Source: Selaginella moellendorffii
Taxonomy: Eukaryota; Streptophyta; Lycopodiopsida; Selaginellales; Selaginellaceae
Direction: 5' to 3'
Assembly (NCBI RefSeq): GCF_000143415.4
Contig: NW_003314363.1
Location: 1-64,000, forward strand
Length of the DNA: 64,000 nucleotides
Shown: in pieces, positions 46,181 to 58,378 of the stretch
Numbering within the stretch: the first letter of the stretch is position 1
How the letters are laid out: each line of letters begins with the position of its first letter
Position numbers and translations under genes: made by a program
The notes under the pieces: generated by a model
Told to the model about the DNA's origin: nothing
Seen by the model: only the letters and a program-made list of their open reading frames with translations
Databases searched by the model: none

Positions 46181-47558
46181 TCATGGTAACCTGGGAACCT
46201 TGGAAAAATTGGGCTGCCTGCCCTCCAGATAAGACTTCCTCCCTTCCTCGCCCTCTTCAGAGCCGTAGAACAGAAGCGTCGCGTTTCCAGCCAGCTCCTG
46301 CACATGCATCACGCATGCAGTCGAGTGATCCAGCAACCAAGAAAATCGCGGAAAATCACACCTGAAGGCCCGCATGCCCGTCTTCCACGGCGTTGAGCGC
46401 AGACTTGAGAACCCGGATGGCAGTGGGGCTATTCTTGAGCATTTGACGGCACCACTTGATTGTCTCCAGCTCCAGCTCCGCAACCTTTTAAAAAAGAAAA
46501 TGTATATAGCATGACCGCGGCGATTGCTCGACCGACTTACAGGCACCACCGCGTTGACAAGGCCCATCTCCAGGGCTTGCTGCGCATCGTAAAATCTCGC
46601 CAGGAACCACATCTCTCTCGCTCGCTTCTGCCCAACCTGCAAAGTAGCAATTGTAGCACCACTGGCATGCACGCACAGACTTACCAACCGGGCCATGATG
46701 CTACAGCCATAGCCAGCGTCAAAACTGCCCACCTTAGGCCCAGTCTGCCCAAACATGGCATTGTCCGCAGCGATAGTTATGTCGCACACCATGTGGAGGA
46801 CGTGACCTCCACCAACGGCGTAGCCAGCAACCTGCTCTAGAGATGATGAAGGGTGCTTCCATCCAAAGCAAAGCAACGAAATCGACTGCTCACCATTGCG
46901 ACGACGGGCTTAGGGAGCCTCCGAATTTGCATCTGTGACACAGGTCATGACTCTCAACTGGAGATGTAAGAGCTTGTTGCTTGCCTGCAAGTCCAAAACG
47001 TTGAGACGCGCATTGTTGTCTTGACCGACATAGCCATGCTTTCCACGCACTGATTGATCACCTCCACTGCAGAATGCATCGGTCCCCTGCAAGAGACATA
47101 CGTAGAGCTAAATATAAGGCGAAAGCTACTACCTGGCCTGTTAGTATCACCACTCCCACGTCCTTGTCGTCTCGAGCGGCAGACAATGCACGCTGCATCT
47201 CGGTAACTGTTCGAGGAGTGAAGGCATTCCTCTTGTGCGCTCTGTTGATGGTGATCTGAGCATACAGTTGAAGAAAGGATGAGCACAACTAGTACTCCCA
47301 AGCCACTCCCAAGCTTACTTTTGCTATTCCTTCTCCAAGAGCCTTGTGGTATAGCACCTCCTCTAGCTCTGGGCCGTCGCCTACCCAGGACTTGAGCCAC
47401 ACTACCCTCTCGCAAGAGATATCCCCGTGACGGCGTTCATAGCTACTTTGGCTTCGTCTGCAAACCACAGCTTCCAGCCTGCAACTTGAATCCTCGGTCA
47501 AGGGTGGTACCAGATGAGAAGAAAGGCGAGCGAGGCGACAGCGTGACTTGTCCGCCAT
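46181..47558 (-). CDS. MENB: 1,4-dihydroxy-2-naphthoyl-CoA synthase (naphthoate synthase)
   Basis: Crotonase-fold enzyme of phylloquinone synthesis that cyclises o-succinylbenzoyl-CoA. Several short introns interrupt it. Residues near the N-terminus include RLARLSSHL, an exact PTS2 peroxisomal signal (RLx5HL). The body shows [101 protein letters not shown] and [10 protein letters not shown]-type sequence. It ends NFSKVPRLP. The SGGDQ and SFDAGYG motifs distinguish MenB from general enoyl-CoA hydratases. Plant MenB is known to be peroxisomal through PTS2, and this gene fits. The start ATG at 47,558 lies 50 bp after the next gene's stop on the same strand. Confidence 0.93.
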
Positions 47559-47608
47559 AGCCAACTTACTGGGCGTTATCCACACCAATCACTAAAAGCT
47601 TGCATTAC

Positions 47609-49288
47609 CTATGTTTCGTGATCATCGTTATTGTCAATACCGCCTGGCACTATTCTATACCAGATGCGCAGAAATACCGCGAGCATGCCTTCAATCGCGT
47701 CACAGATCGTATCGGTGATCAACGTGACTATATATGTGATCACAGTGACGATGAAATTCCAAAACGAGCCCGGCCAGTAGTATGGATGGAGCAAGCGAAA
47801 GAGCAAACTGATGACAAGCCTCGGCTGCCTGCCCACCTGTATACCCTCCAGCCTATCAGAAACTCGCGTTGCTCGTGCAAAACCTCCAAGCCACTCACCG
47901 GGAACAGGCAGTCTAGTGTATCCCAGGCAGCGTGCCTCACGGGTCTTGTGGGATACATCGGCCCACCGGGTGAGGTAAAACTGAAGAGCGCTGTTTTCAG
48001 ACGTGTACTTGTTGTCACTCTAAGCTCCTTCCCTATCAGACGCGGCGACATTGTGAGGACAAGGAGAAAGCAGCACGGGTCCACACACCTTTGAGTGCCT
48101 TTGCGCTCCACAGGTAGTGAAGTAGCACCGGTTCAACCTTCACCTTCTGCAGCTGAGGAAAAACGAAAGCGTAGCATACAGCTCCAGTAAGCATGGAAAG
48201 ATGAGAATACCTGGTCGGTCAGCTCTATGACAAACACGTCGGCCGCCGCTCCATTGTACCCAGGCACAAGAGGAAACCTGCTTAAAAAATCATCCAGCCC
48301 ATCGGCTGCAACTTACACACACGTTACTAGGTGCATGGAGTGAGAGCGAAACAAATCCACCTGGCTCGTAGAAGAAGAAAAACCTTGCCAAAAGTAACGC
48401 GAGCTCCCTTCGACTCTAAGTGAATGCAGGCAAACTAATAAGCACTGAATTCACGCCAGCCATGCTTGCTTACTTGTAGGGGAAACTTATTGAGTTGGTC
48501 GGACGACAGAGCTGCCTCCATTGTGTACTGCAAAAGGCAGGAAGGAAAAAAAAAAAAAAACCAAGAGAGATCTGGCACTTATACAAAGAAATCTGGTTAC
48601 GTGATAGAGAGAATGAAATCGTGTCACGTTGCCCAATAGATCAATCCTGCCATGCAGGGCATGAGAGAGAACGTGTGCAAAACAACGCAAAACGTACCAG
48701 AAGATGTTGCTGGCACCCTCGATGAATGCGGTGGTGTAGCGGAGCAAACCATCCGAGGCATCCGTTGGAATCTCGAATAGCTTTGAGCAGGAGAGTCACA
48801 ATCATCAGCAATCTGTCGAGGCGCAAAATTCATACCCATTGATAGAAGACGAGCGCAAAGATTTGCGATGCGAACGACTGGGTCCACAGCTGTACAAACA
48901 AGGGAAGGAGGGGCTTGGCATCCTCGGGGATCTGCGCGTAGTGCTCCGCGAGGACTTCATAAAAGCACTTCCTGCCCACGAACAGGTGCTCAGCATCTTG
49001 TCCATACAAGAGTTCTGTCCAATCCAAAAGAATCCAAGAGCCTGGCTGCGTAAACTAGAAGCGCGAACTCACTACCTTTTGCACGATCGTCCACTTCGAG
49101 AGCTACATCAGTGAAGAGCTGCCTGAGACAATCTCCGCGCTGGGACGGCAAGCTGATCGCCTGGATAGAGAGTGAGGAGCTCCTGCTGGCAGTGAGACTT
49201 GAGTTACCTTGTGCAGCTTGCGGAGGAGCTGCTGCGTGAGAGCCGTCCGGTAGGCCGACTTGGGGAGGGGGCGGTGGCGGTCCGACAT
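47609..49288 (-). CDS. Conserved plant protein of unknown function
   Basis: Multi-exon gene starting MSDRHRPLPKSAYRTALTQQ at 49,288. Later exons read ELLYGQDAEHLFVGRKCFYE, PLLPLFVQLWTQSFASQIFA, LVFYQW, LLRYTTAFIEGASNIFW, ADVFVIELTDQLQKVKVEPV, LLHYLWSAKALKG, then TSTRLKTALFSFTSPGGPMY and PTRPVRHAAWDTLDCLFPV. The C-terminus is strongly hydrophobic (SFWNFIVTVITYIVTLITD, then AVFLRIWYRIVP), suggesting a tail membrane anchor. The blocks look highly conserved and look like a known plant-wide family, but I cannot name its function. Exon ends between 48,100 and 48,830 are approximate. Confidence 0.7.
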
Positions 49289-49484
49289 GACATCTCTCTC
49301 CGCGGTCCTTGCCCTACACACCTATATGTGTTGTGTTTGAGTGATCCTCGCAAAGTCATTAAAAAAGCCATGCATGATATGTACAGAGAGTGAGTATCAT
49401 CATCTCTAGCCGATCAAAAACCAATATCAGTGTTTGATATTGAGAGGGGGGCACACAATCTTGAGAGCTGGATTGGATCGCTCC

Positions 49485-50680
49485 TCAATCGTCTTCGGAA
49501 TCTGTGGAACCCAATGTGTAAACGGACCTGAAAGAGGAGAGGAGAGAGGGGTTTGATTACCTACCTGATCTTACATCGTCCCCCACGGTGCCGTTGTTCT
49601 GGAGCTGCCTCAACACCATCCGGCAGATGAGCACCCACCAGTAGACGTGGAGCACCAGCAGCGACATGAGCATGGTGTTGAAGACATAGTAGATCTTGAC
49701 CGTCTTGACGTTCCGGAAGTCGAGGAACTCCATGCAGTGGTAGCTGCGAGAGTGCGAGTCAGGAATGGCAACCGCAGGGAGCGTGCGTACCTGGTGCTCC
49801 AGATTATCCAAAACGGGAAGTAGATGAGTCTGAGGAGGAGCCACGAGAGCGCAAACAAGGCAAACGCAATGCTGGCCCCGACATCGCTGCCCGAGTACTT
49901 GAGCAGCTTGGCGGACTCGAGCAGCACGTCGCTGGCATCGTGAAGGGCCAGCACCAGCGAGCCCGCCCGGAAGCAGCTGGAAGATGACACCATAGATTAC
50001 ATACATTGTGAGAGACCTATCATGCACGTACCCGGTGATGAAGGAGCCGGCGATCAAGACGATGGTAATGACATGGTGCGTCATCATAACGCTGAAGTCC
50101 TTCCTCCGCGTCTCCCACACGAGGAGCGCGGCAACGCTGTACACATAGAAGCCACCTTGGAACGTGTAGAGGAGCTTGAGCTCGTGCCTGCGGCAAAACG
50201 GGGACGATGGATGGATTTTCATCCAAAAGAAACGAAAAGAAGATTGGCTGGGCACTCACTTCATGGTGTGGCCGGGCCATCGCTCCCAGTAGCCGTGGCT
50301 GCTGGCAAACCACGGCTCCCTCGCCGTCGCATACAGCGCAAATGCCTCCGACGCCGTGTAGTATGTTAGCTTCCACATGGACTCGGTGGCCTTGAGCAGC
50401 TTTTTCTTCCGGTCCTTCACCTTCCTCGGGTAAATGAAGCACGCCGCCAGCCTCTGCGGTGGAGATCATGGATCAAGGCAGGCAGATATATGAGATCAGA
50501 TCTACACGCGCGCACGCACGCACGCACCTGGTAAACCAAGGCATCCAAAAGCCAGCGTCCCAGCGGGAAGGCCAGCGCAAAGTAGAGGGCCAGGTAGTAG
50601 TCACTCCACTCGGGATAGCTCTCTCCTGCGCCGCCTCCTACCATTACCATTGCGGCCCTGCTCCCCGCCTCGCCGGACAT
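49485..50680 (-). CDS. LOH: Ceramide synthase, LAG1/LOH family
   Basis: From the ATG at 50,680 the protein begins [17 protein letters not shown] and has several membrane helices in a TLC domain. Key motifs are [19 protein letters not shown], with the catalytic histidine pair, and [20 protein letters not shown], together the Lag1 motif. Also present are KESMWK-like [15 protein letters not shown] and FPFWIIWST. The last intron (acceptor ccacag) joins DDVRS to DSEDD before TGA 49,485-49,487, giving the acidic CK2-type SDSEDD tail of plant LOH proteins. The enzyme acylates long-chain bases in the ER. A minus-strand TATA box at 50,839-50,846 lies about 160 bp upstream. Confidence 0.93.
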
Positions 50681-50838
50681 AGCGACATTACCTATCCATC
50701 CACGCGCGCACCCGATCTCGCCCTCGCCCCACGCCTAGACCCAATCTCCACCTCCGCATCGCGGCTAAGTGGCCGAGCCGACCCATGGACATGGGAAAAG
50801 GGAATATGCCCAGGCTTAAATTATAAACATGTGAAAAG

Positions 50839-50846
50839 TATATATA
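50839..50846 (-). promoter_or_regulatory. TATA box of LOH gene
   Basis: The minus strand reads TATATATA about 160 nt upstream of the LOH ATG, within the short spacer between LOH and DEG9. A CT/TG-rich leader follows. Confidence 0.45.
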
Positions 50847-50893
50847 GAGCACACTTTGCTCACCAAGCCAAAACAACCCAAAACCTCCCTACC

Positions 50894-53436
50894 TCACGTC
50901 CTCAAGTCATCGGACATTCCCGATGGGATGCAATGCATGCTGAGTATCTCCGGTGTTGCACTCTTGGCAACCTGAGCATCCAGCACAATCATCTGCAACA
51001 CCAACACTGTGTCATGTCATGGCTTGAGCTCGCAACATCACCTGTTGGTACTCGAGGTCGAAGCGCATGAAGCCGTCGTTGCAGTTGTCCACCATATGAG
51101 CCAAGTGCTTCAAGTTCCGCACCGCCGTGCCATTGAACGCTATTATCTGCCGCGCAACAGTGTTAGGCGCCTCCTTCTACACGCTACCGGCACTGGCAGC
51201 TTCGGCGTACCTGCGTGTTGACAATGTCTTCGTACCCAATGTTCGCATCCGCTGCAAGGACCTGGAAACTCATCCCTGTCAACTCAATTCGGCTTCCCCG
51301 CTTCTCACCTGAGATATGACAACTAGCTGCTCGTCTTCAGTCTGTGCAAAGTTGTGCATGAGCTTATCCAGTAACTTCACCGGAGCATCGTAGTCATAGT
51401 CCTTGCCATACTGCCAACACAGCTGCTTCCACTCAGTGTCTTCAATGGGAAGAAAAAGGCTGTCTCGGAAATCAAGTACTACGCAGGTCCTTCTTACCTC
51501 TGACCGTAGATAGGGAACCGAGACAGCGGCAAAAACAATCCCCGCAACAATGTAGTAGGATGGGGGCCTTCCTTTGTTGTGTGCAGGGACCAGGCGTTTT
51601 GGAATCGTTACCTCGACAGCGTTTTCAATTATCTGTCCACTGCGAAGAACTCTCACCCGAGCACGTTGCCCAGTATACTTTTGCGAGACCAGGTATGTAA
51701 AACCAATCCGCTCTCCACTTCTGAAAGGAACTGTAAAAAACTGTCTTCAGTCGGAGAAAGAAGAAAAAACAGAAAAGTATAGAGGTACGTACCAGTTCCA
51801 TCGTTGGCAATGTCGACTCCATCAAAACTCAAGAGAATATCCGACGAGCGTAGGTGTCTGGCTGCCGGAGCCGTTGGTTCCACTCGGCGTATACGAACAC
51901 CCTTTTGGTTTGCCTTCATTCCGACCGCTCTCCGAAGATCCGGATTTTCCATCCTTTGCCATTCAATACCCAACACGGGAAAACCTTCAGAGGCAGAGCA
52001 GAAGTTATATGCTAGCAAAGCAGAAGCCTTGACGAGGAGAGATACCTGTGTAATGCCCGTGGCGTTCGTAGTCCATAATAAAATGACTAATGACAGGCGT
52101 CGGGATGACATATCCAATGTTCTCGCAGTCTTCGTGCTTGAGAGACTGGAACGCAATCCCAATGCACTGTCCCCTGTCGTTGAAGGACGGACCACCCGAG
52201 TTTCCAGCGTTGATGGCTGCATCTATCTGTACGTACCAAAGCATGAGAGCACGTACCAAATATTACAGGGATCGGGTCGCTCACTTGCACGCCCAGCAGT
52301 TCGCTAGCGCCATGGACGTAGGACGTGATCTCAATGCGCGATACAACACCACTGGTGACCGAGATTGTGTCGCCGCCGATGGGATAACCGACAACAGTGA
52401 TGGGGTCCTGCAACCTGGGCAAAGCGCCAAACTCCACTGGAGTCACTCCCCTCCAAAACGAGTCATCGTTGATGGTTAACATGGCTGCAAAGCAGAAAGC
52501 GTTTGTTTTGTTGTTCCTGGCGGAAAAACGACTCTTTTGCTGGCTTCCGTTATCCTCGGTGGTCGAAGAAGCAAGTAGCGCCTAGGACTGAACCTTTTGA
52601 GCTGACGAGTGCTCACCTATGTCGCATTCGGTTCCAATGGCAAGGACAGCCGCAACAAACTTGATATCCGAGCCCCGCCTCTTCACCTTCACCTGCGTGT
52701 GGTGCTCGACGGAGTGTGCATTGGTGAGAACTCGGTTGCCACCGATTATGAAGCCACTGCTGTTGGTGCTGAACTGCCGCTTTCGTTGCCAGGGAAGCGA
52801 AAAGTTTGGCTCCGTATGGATACAAAACACCTTGACGACCGCGTCCAAGAAAGGCAAGTCGTCCACCTCCTCGGCACCAAACTCGGCGTCGTCCAGCACC
52901 ACGGTAGGAATGGGCGCCTTGGAGGAGGTCTGCGAGCTGGCCTTGGCTCTGGTTGGCTTGGGAACGCCGGCACCGCTCTTGCTGGACGACGACACCTTGC
53001 CTTGCTTTCTCTCCGTCAACAGCTTGCCCGAGCTGCTAGCCTCGCCGCCAGCCTGCTTGGGTCTGATTCCATTACCGGCACAGTCTAGAGCCCGCTGCCA
53101 CTGCCTCTTGCTCCGCTCCGTCGTGGCCATGGGCAGCACCGTATGAAGCATGTCCGTGTCGTCACCCTCCTCGCCGTGCAAGGCGCACGTCTCGAGGTGG
53201 CCTGCCGTCACCCTGGAGCTGGAGCTGGAGCTGGAGCTGGGCACCTCTCTCCTCCTCCTCTTCCTTTGCGTGCCACTGGCAATAGCTTCTCCGCCAAATA
53301 CTGGGATGGCGGGCCTTGGCACGCGCCTCCCACAACCATTTACCTTGAACCTGGTTGCGTGCTGCCTTGGCGTCGCCCAGCCCCCGAGCTCCAACCACGC
53401 TTGGCTCCGCTTCCGCCGCCTGTTGCTACCCGCCAT
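50894..53436 (-). CDS. DEG9: DEG9-type serine protease (protease Do-like 9)
   Basis: The start is ATG 53,436 ([19 protein letters not shown]). The N-terminal 180 residues are basic and serine-rich with probable nuclear signals ([13 protein letters not shown]). The trypsin-like domain carries the triad: His in [13 protein letters not shown], Asp in GTECDIAMLTI and Ser in [15 protein letters not shown]-like region follows ([40 protein letters not shown]), then a second PDZ-like part ending [13 protein letters not shown]. Order and C-terminus match Arabidopsis DEG9, a nuclear or nucleolar ATP-independent protease that degrades ARR4. About nine introns. It is divergent from the next gene with 294 bp between starts. 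Confidence 0.93.
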
Positions 53437-53657
53437 GGCCGAGCGCACGCATTTGCATCCTCAGCCCAGCCTCCACTCGTGCTGCGCGATCTACTACTGC
53501 GAACCAGGTCCATGCCCCCGCCGCGCGACGAAGAAACTCATGTGGCGCATCAGCCTCCCAGCTGCGCAGGCAGCGGCCACAGTGCCCACATCGGGCTTGC
53601 CCTAGAATTGGATGTGTCCGCTCGGCGTGAAGGGCCAAACGGCCATACGGCGCCCGC

Positions 53658-53663
53658 CACGTG
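53658..53663. promoter_or_regulatory. G-box/ABRE core (CACGTG)
   Basis: A gccacgtgtcc element, a typical ABRE-type G-box, in the divergent spacer between DEG9 (start 53,436) and the gene starting at 53,731. It could confer ABA or stress response on either gene. Confidence 0.4.
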
Positions 53664-53730
53664 TCCCGGGCGGAATATTCGCGGGGAAAAGGGGGCAGAT
53701 TAGGGCTCTAGTTCTCGGGAGCTGGCAGCG

Positions 53731-56129
53731 ATGTCGAAGAAGAAGGCGATGCCCCGCTCCACCATGTCCCTCAAGGTCTTCCACGGGGGCTCCATTCCAT
53801 CGGATCTGCAACTCCCGTCGGCGCCTGGCATGTAAGTCGATCTGGTCCGTGTCGTTAGAGGAGCTGCTGACTGGCCCCATGGATTTCCAGGACGGTGGAT
53901 CGGAGCGCGTACGAGCGGCCGAGCTCCGCGAATGTATGGTCGTCCGCCAGCAATCCAATGAGCAAGGGTTATGGCAACCATCGGCAGGCGCTCCTGCCCA
54001 ATGGGGAGACGAGGCCCTCCTCCGCCGCCGCCGCCCCTTCCTCCTCGTATTTCCCCAATACCGCCACAATGGGCAGGAACTACGACGAGGACGAGCGGAG
54101 GCCCGTCGACTTTCGGCCCCGCACCAGCCCCGGCGGCCACCACGACTACAGATCTCGGGAGTATGACAACGGTGGTGGAGTCTACTTCAAGGGCCGCTTG
54201 TCTCGCTCTCCGGACCATCTGCGCTACTCGGCCTATCCCCCCGGTGGTGGTGAACGCTTCGGCCCTCCTCTGCAGCCTTCTATGGCCGGCTCACCGGAGC
54301 GGCCACCCGTGAATGCCTGGGCCGCGCGCCGGGGTGAGCGCCTGGAGCCGGATGCGTCTGCCACCTCTCCCTGGCGCGTCCGAAACAGCATGGCCAGGAT
54401 CGCCGAGGCAAGTGCCATCGACAAGGTCTCCTCTGGAAGGTGGCAGCCAGCAGCTACGCCCAGGAAGGAGCCGCTTTACGAAGTCGATGCTCGCAAGGTG
54501 GACATCTCCCACGCGATAGAGCAGCAGGAAGTGGAGGATGGCAGAAGGGTGGATAGTTATCATCACGCCTCTTGGAAGCAGCAGCCAGCTGAGGCTACTC
54601 CCGAAGGAGGCTACCGCAGCCGTTTTAACGATGCCGGCGATGCGTCGGAAAGAGCAAGGTTTGAGTACGACCACTTTGAGCGAGGCGATTCTTTCCGGGG
54701 AGTGAATGAACAGAGCTACCACAGCTTTCAGGAGGACAGGGTCGCTGGTCACGGGAGTACTTCTGCTTATGATTGTTTAGAGGTTCATTATACTCAGGGT
54801 GATGATGGACGACACAGCACAGGTGCACAAGCAAGCCAAAAGCAACAGCATCTCTCTGACTCCAGACACGGTCCTGGAGCCCGTCAACATCCTGCCAACG
54901 TCTTTGAGCGTCAGTCCACTGATAGCAACGTTGTAAATCACGAAAGACCGCAAAGGCAACGATCGTTTGATTCGGAAAGGAACAGAACCTCGGCTACTGC
55001 AGTCAACCACGAGTTCAATCATCAATCCTCTGCCCATGTGTCTACCATGGTTGGCAGCACGTATTCTGATTCCACGAAGACTGGAGCTGCTTTGCTGCGG
55101 TCCACTTCTGGAGAACGGCCCAAGCTAAAGCTCCTTCCTAGATCCAAGCCAATGGAAGATCGTCATGATTTTTTTGAAGACGAGGATACCTTCTTGTCCG
55201 AGGTAAGAATCTATCCATGTTTGTGATTCTCAGCTGCGACACAGGCGGATCGCGCTGGGCGTCAGCAGCACGCAAGTGAGAGGGAGACCCATGATTCGAG
55301 ACCAGTCGTTACACCCAGTGCCCCAACAGAACACGAGACTTACCGAACTTCGGAGAGGCCTACGCTGAGCTTGAAGCCCCGAACTCAGGCTCCTGACAAA
55401 GCCGCTTCGGACAAGGAGAGGTACGTGGAGGATGCTGCTACACTACCGTAGAATTCATGTGTTTTCTGGATACAGGCAAAGCTTGTTCGGTGGTGCGCGC
55501 CCCAGAGAGATGGTAAACTCAATTCTACCCATGGTTCGAGCTTTGTATTTACTTTTATGTTCTTTGTAGGTGCTTCGACAGCGTGGAGCAGACGACATTC
55601 CAGTCGAAGCCGCTGCAAGGTATCCATATTCCTGTTTCCATGCCACAGAGCTGACATGAAGGCTTGCAGTGATGTTGCTGAGCTCATTCGGAAGGAAAGG
55701 TGGCAGCCGGAGGCACGAGAGTTCGAAATTCGGCAGCAGCAGGGTAGGACCAATAACGAAGGTGGCAAGGTAGTCAACCGGAGGGAAGAGGATCCAATAC
55801 GGAGTGAAGCAGACCGGTACGAGATTCGGCGTGATTTGAGTCGGCAGGATCGCAGGGATCACCAGGATGTCAAGAGAGATATTGACAAGCAGGAAAGTTG
55901 GAGGCGACGTGCGGAACCCACTCCCGCACTCTCTGCGCTTGCAGAGATGCCGTCGCGCGTTGCTGGGAAGTCGTCGCTTGGATCGTCAGCGCTGCAGCTC
56001 GCGCAAGCCTTTTCGCGGTCAACCATCTCCGCCGCTGGTTCTCGACTGACGGATACTCCATCTCCCAGATATGGCAGAGCTTCTTCGGGACAGCAGCAGC
56101 GCAAGCACAGTGCCGCGACTGCATGGTAG
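53731..56129 (+). CDS. Low-complexity plant protein with eIF4B-like motif
   Basis: Exon 1 (from ATG 53,731) encodes MSKKKAMPRSTMSLKVFHGG and SIPSDLQLPSAPG. Exon 2 (to 55,200) is long and disordered, rich in R, S, Y, H and Q. Later short exons encode RPTLSLKPRTQ, SLFGGARPREMVLRQRGADD and a charged end with RYEIRRDLSRQDRRDHQDVK, stopping RKHSAATAW at TAG 56,127-56,129. The LFGGARPRE...LRQRG stretch resembles the repeat found in plant eIF4B-related proteins, and KVFHGGSIPSDL resembles a conserved plant N-terminal motif. No RRM is present, so translation-initiation function is only a guess. Probably an intrinsically disordered RNA- or nuclear-associated protein. Confidence 0.6.
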
Positions 56130-56314
56130 TAAGGCACGCCAAGTGAGACGGGACTAACGCATCAGGCGTGCTTGGCTGTAGCTATCTACAGAAACACAAG
56201 AAGAAACATATATCCTCTTTTGCTTCTCCTTGTATGTACAACGAGACGGCAGGTGTTGGTTGTTTTGTTAGTACCGCTCTTCTCTTTCTTGTTTGGCTTG
56301 TTTGGCTTGTTGGT

Positions 56315-57466
56315 TCATGTTTTGAGACGCTTGGCAGCTTGAAGGAAGCCCGTTATCACGTCCAGTTCATCCAGTTGCTGCAGCAAAGGGGAATTCGTGT
56401 GAGAAGAAGCGAGGAGAGAGCGTTTACTTACATATGCAACAAAGTGCTTCTCGATGGCGCGCAACAGCTGCTCCTTGGACGAATTACGGCCTACATCGCT
56501 CTGAGACCACCGAGAAGCAAGATGAGAAGAGATCTGAGCGAGTGCCACTTACAAGCTTGAAGTGCTTCCTGTACTTGCGGAGGGCCGCCGTCTCCAGCTT
56601 GCTCAGGTCCACAACCTGTATATCCACGGAGAGATGGGTCAATGAAATGAAAACCACCGCTCGCTCACCGGGATTTCGGCCGACGGCATCGCTTCTGCTA
56701 CCCTCTTGTCCACACAGAGCTGCGGCTGCGGCTGCGGCTGCGGCTGCTGCTGCTGCGTCGTCAAATCTAGCTGGTGAGGAGGCGATGGCGCTGCCGCTGG
56801 TGGCGGTGGTGGTGGCGGCGGAGGCGGCGGAGGCGATGGTGATGCAGTAATGCTAGGGGTCGTGGCGGTAGCACCAGTGTCTGCTTTGGCTGGCTTTTGC
56901 CTCACGCGGGGCTTAAATGTTCTAGGGAAATCGTCTGCGAGGGAGCAAAGTTAAGGGTGCGCAAGGAGATGAGGGCACCCACCTAGCACCGTGTCGCTGG
57001 TCACAGGGATCTCAATCTCATCGTCCTCCTCCTGCCCTGTGGGTGGCTCGATCACCGTCAACGCGTTCCTCTGGAGCTTCACCTCCACCCCGTTGGTCAG
57101 CACCTGGCACAAGCAAGCACTCAAAGGATTACTCTAACCTAAACCACTGTTATAAAGGAGAGCGTGAGCTCTCCCCCGGCCGGGCACACCGGATTCATTA
57201 CGTACCAGCCAATGCCAGCCTCCAAGTCCCACGGCCTTCTTGACAACGCCCTCCAGCCCCACAAGAACCGACTTTGTGCGATTGTTACCTCGCACCACAA
57301 CCTTGGTGTGCCTGGGAAGAACAGACAGCTCCTCGTCCTCGTCGCCGCCAGTCTCGCCGCCCGGCGGGGGAAAATACGTTGGGGGAGGCAGAAACCCCTG
57401 ATGCTCGTGATCATGGTGATGGCCGTGCTCCGCGGGGCTAGTCAGGCTGCGCTCGCCCTCCAGCAT
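56315..57466 (-). CDS. AFR: SAP30-related histone deacetylase complex subunit (AFR1/2-like)
   Basis: Starts MLEGERSLTSPAEHGHHHDH at 57,466, with a His-rich N-terminus. The first conserved block reads HTKVVVRGNNRTKSVLVGLE, GVVKKAVGLGGWHWLV, NGVEVKLQRNALTVIEPPTG. After an acidic and then proline-, glutamine-rich linker (PPPPPPP run near 56,800, QPQPQ near 56,735) comes the Sin3-binding-like block VVDLSKLETAALRKYRKHF, SSKEQLLRAIEKHFVA, QLDELDVITGFLQAAKRLKT. This matches the plant SAP30 FUNCTION-RELATED (AFR1, AFR2) proteins that bring HDAC complexes to chromatin, for example at FT. Four or five short introns. Highly convincing over both conserved ends. Confidence 0.88.
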
Positions 57467-57664
57467 AATCGACCGATCGAATTAGCGATCACTGCTACAG
57501 TTTGTAGATTGTGATCTTGATCCTGTGATCTTGATCCCTGCTTCCCTGACCAATTCCTTGAGGCCTCTATGATTCGGTCCAGCTCCCCACCTATCTATCC
57601 ATAGCTTCCCCTTCCCGTGGAATGGGAGGGACTCTATGCTCTATCTTTGATGCCAAACCAAGAA

Positions 57665-57696
<32 letters not shown>

Positions 57697-58094
57697 ATTC
57701 GCCGCCCTCGATAGCCTCCAATCCTAGCCAATTCCAGCCAATGCGCGATGATCCATGGATACCAATTCGGATCCGGCAATGCGAAATATCGCGTCGACGC
57801 GACCGATGCGATTTGGCGACAAGAGAGAAGAGGATGATCACCAACGACGAAGGGCGCACAATGCCACCCCCTCACTGCCTACTACAAAAACAATGCTCTC
57901 GCGTGCTTCCAACCGGCCTTAACCTTCCAAAAAAGCCCCCCCATGACAACTCATGCGGGATTCGGAATTTGTTGTGTCCACCCCGCTCCCTCGACTGCCT
58001 TTACCTCGGCGCCCTTGCCATCGCACCATCCACCCAATCCAATCCAATCCATCGTCGTTGGCGTGCGGAATGATGGCTGCGAATGTTGCGAGAA

Positions 58095-58170
58095 CCTGGT
58101 GAGGGTGATGGTGACGGTGACGGTGAGAGTGAGGGTGAGGGTGGACGTGACCGTGACGGTGAGGGCGGAG
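58095..58170 (+). repeat. GGTGAN minisatellite
   Basis: About twelve imperfect hexamers of ggtgag/ggtgac/ggtgat type in tandem. It opens overlapping frames on both strands (Val-Thr or Pro-Ser repeats) that should not be taken as genes. Confidence 0.85.
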
Positions 58171-58341
58171 GGGTAGCGCGCCAAAAATGCACACCCTCGC
58201 CGCGTGGCGCCTTGCTCGCTTTCGTGCCGGGCAAGGTACGGACGGATGAGTTGCGGGCTCGATTCCTGGCGTTAGCCGGGTAATTAATAATGGGCGTGGA
58301 GCCCGCCCTTGGGGAATCATGATGTGAGTGCGGGGAGTGGA

Positions 58342-58343
<2 letters not shown>

Positions 58344-58378
<35 letters not shown>
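58344..58378 (+). repeat. (CAG)n microsatellite
   Basis: About eleven uninterrupted cag units in non-coding sequence; likely polymorphic. Confidence 0.9.

Noticed and set aside
57741-58073. 110-residue plus-strand open frame in the gene-poor spacer
   Set aside because: No start context, domain or plausible exon partners; composition is that of random GC-rich sequence.
58095-58378. CRISPR-like tandem repeats
   Set aside because: They are simple mini- and microsatellites without spacers, in a plant nuclear context.
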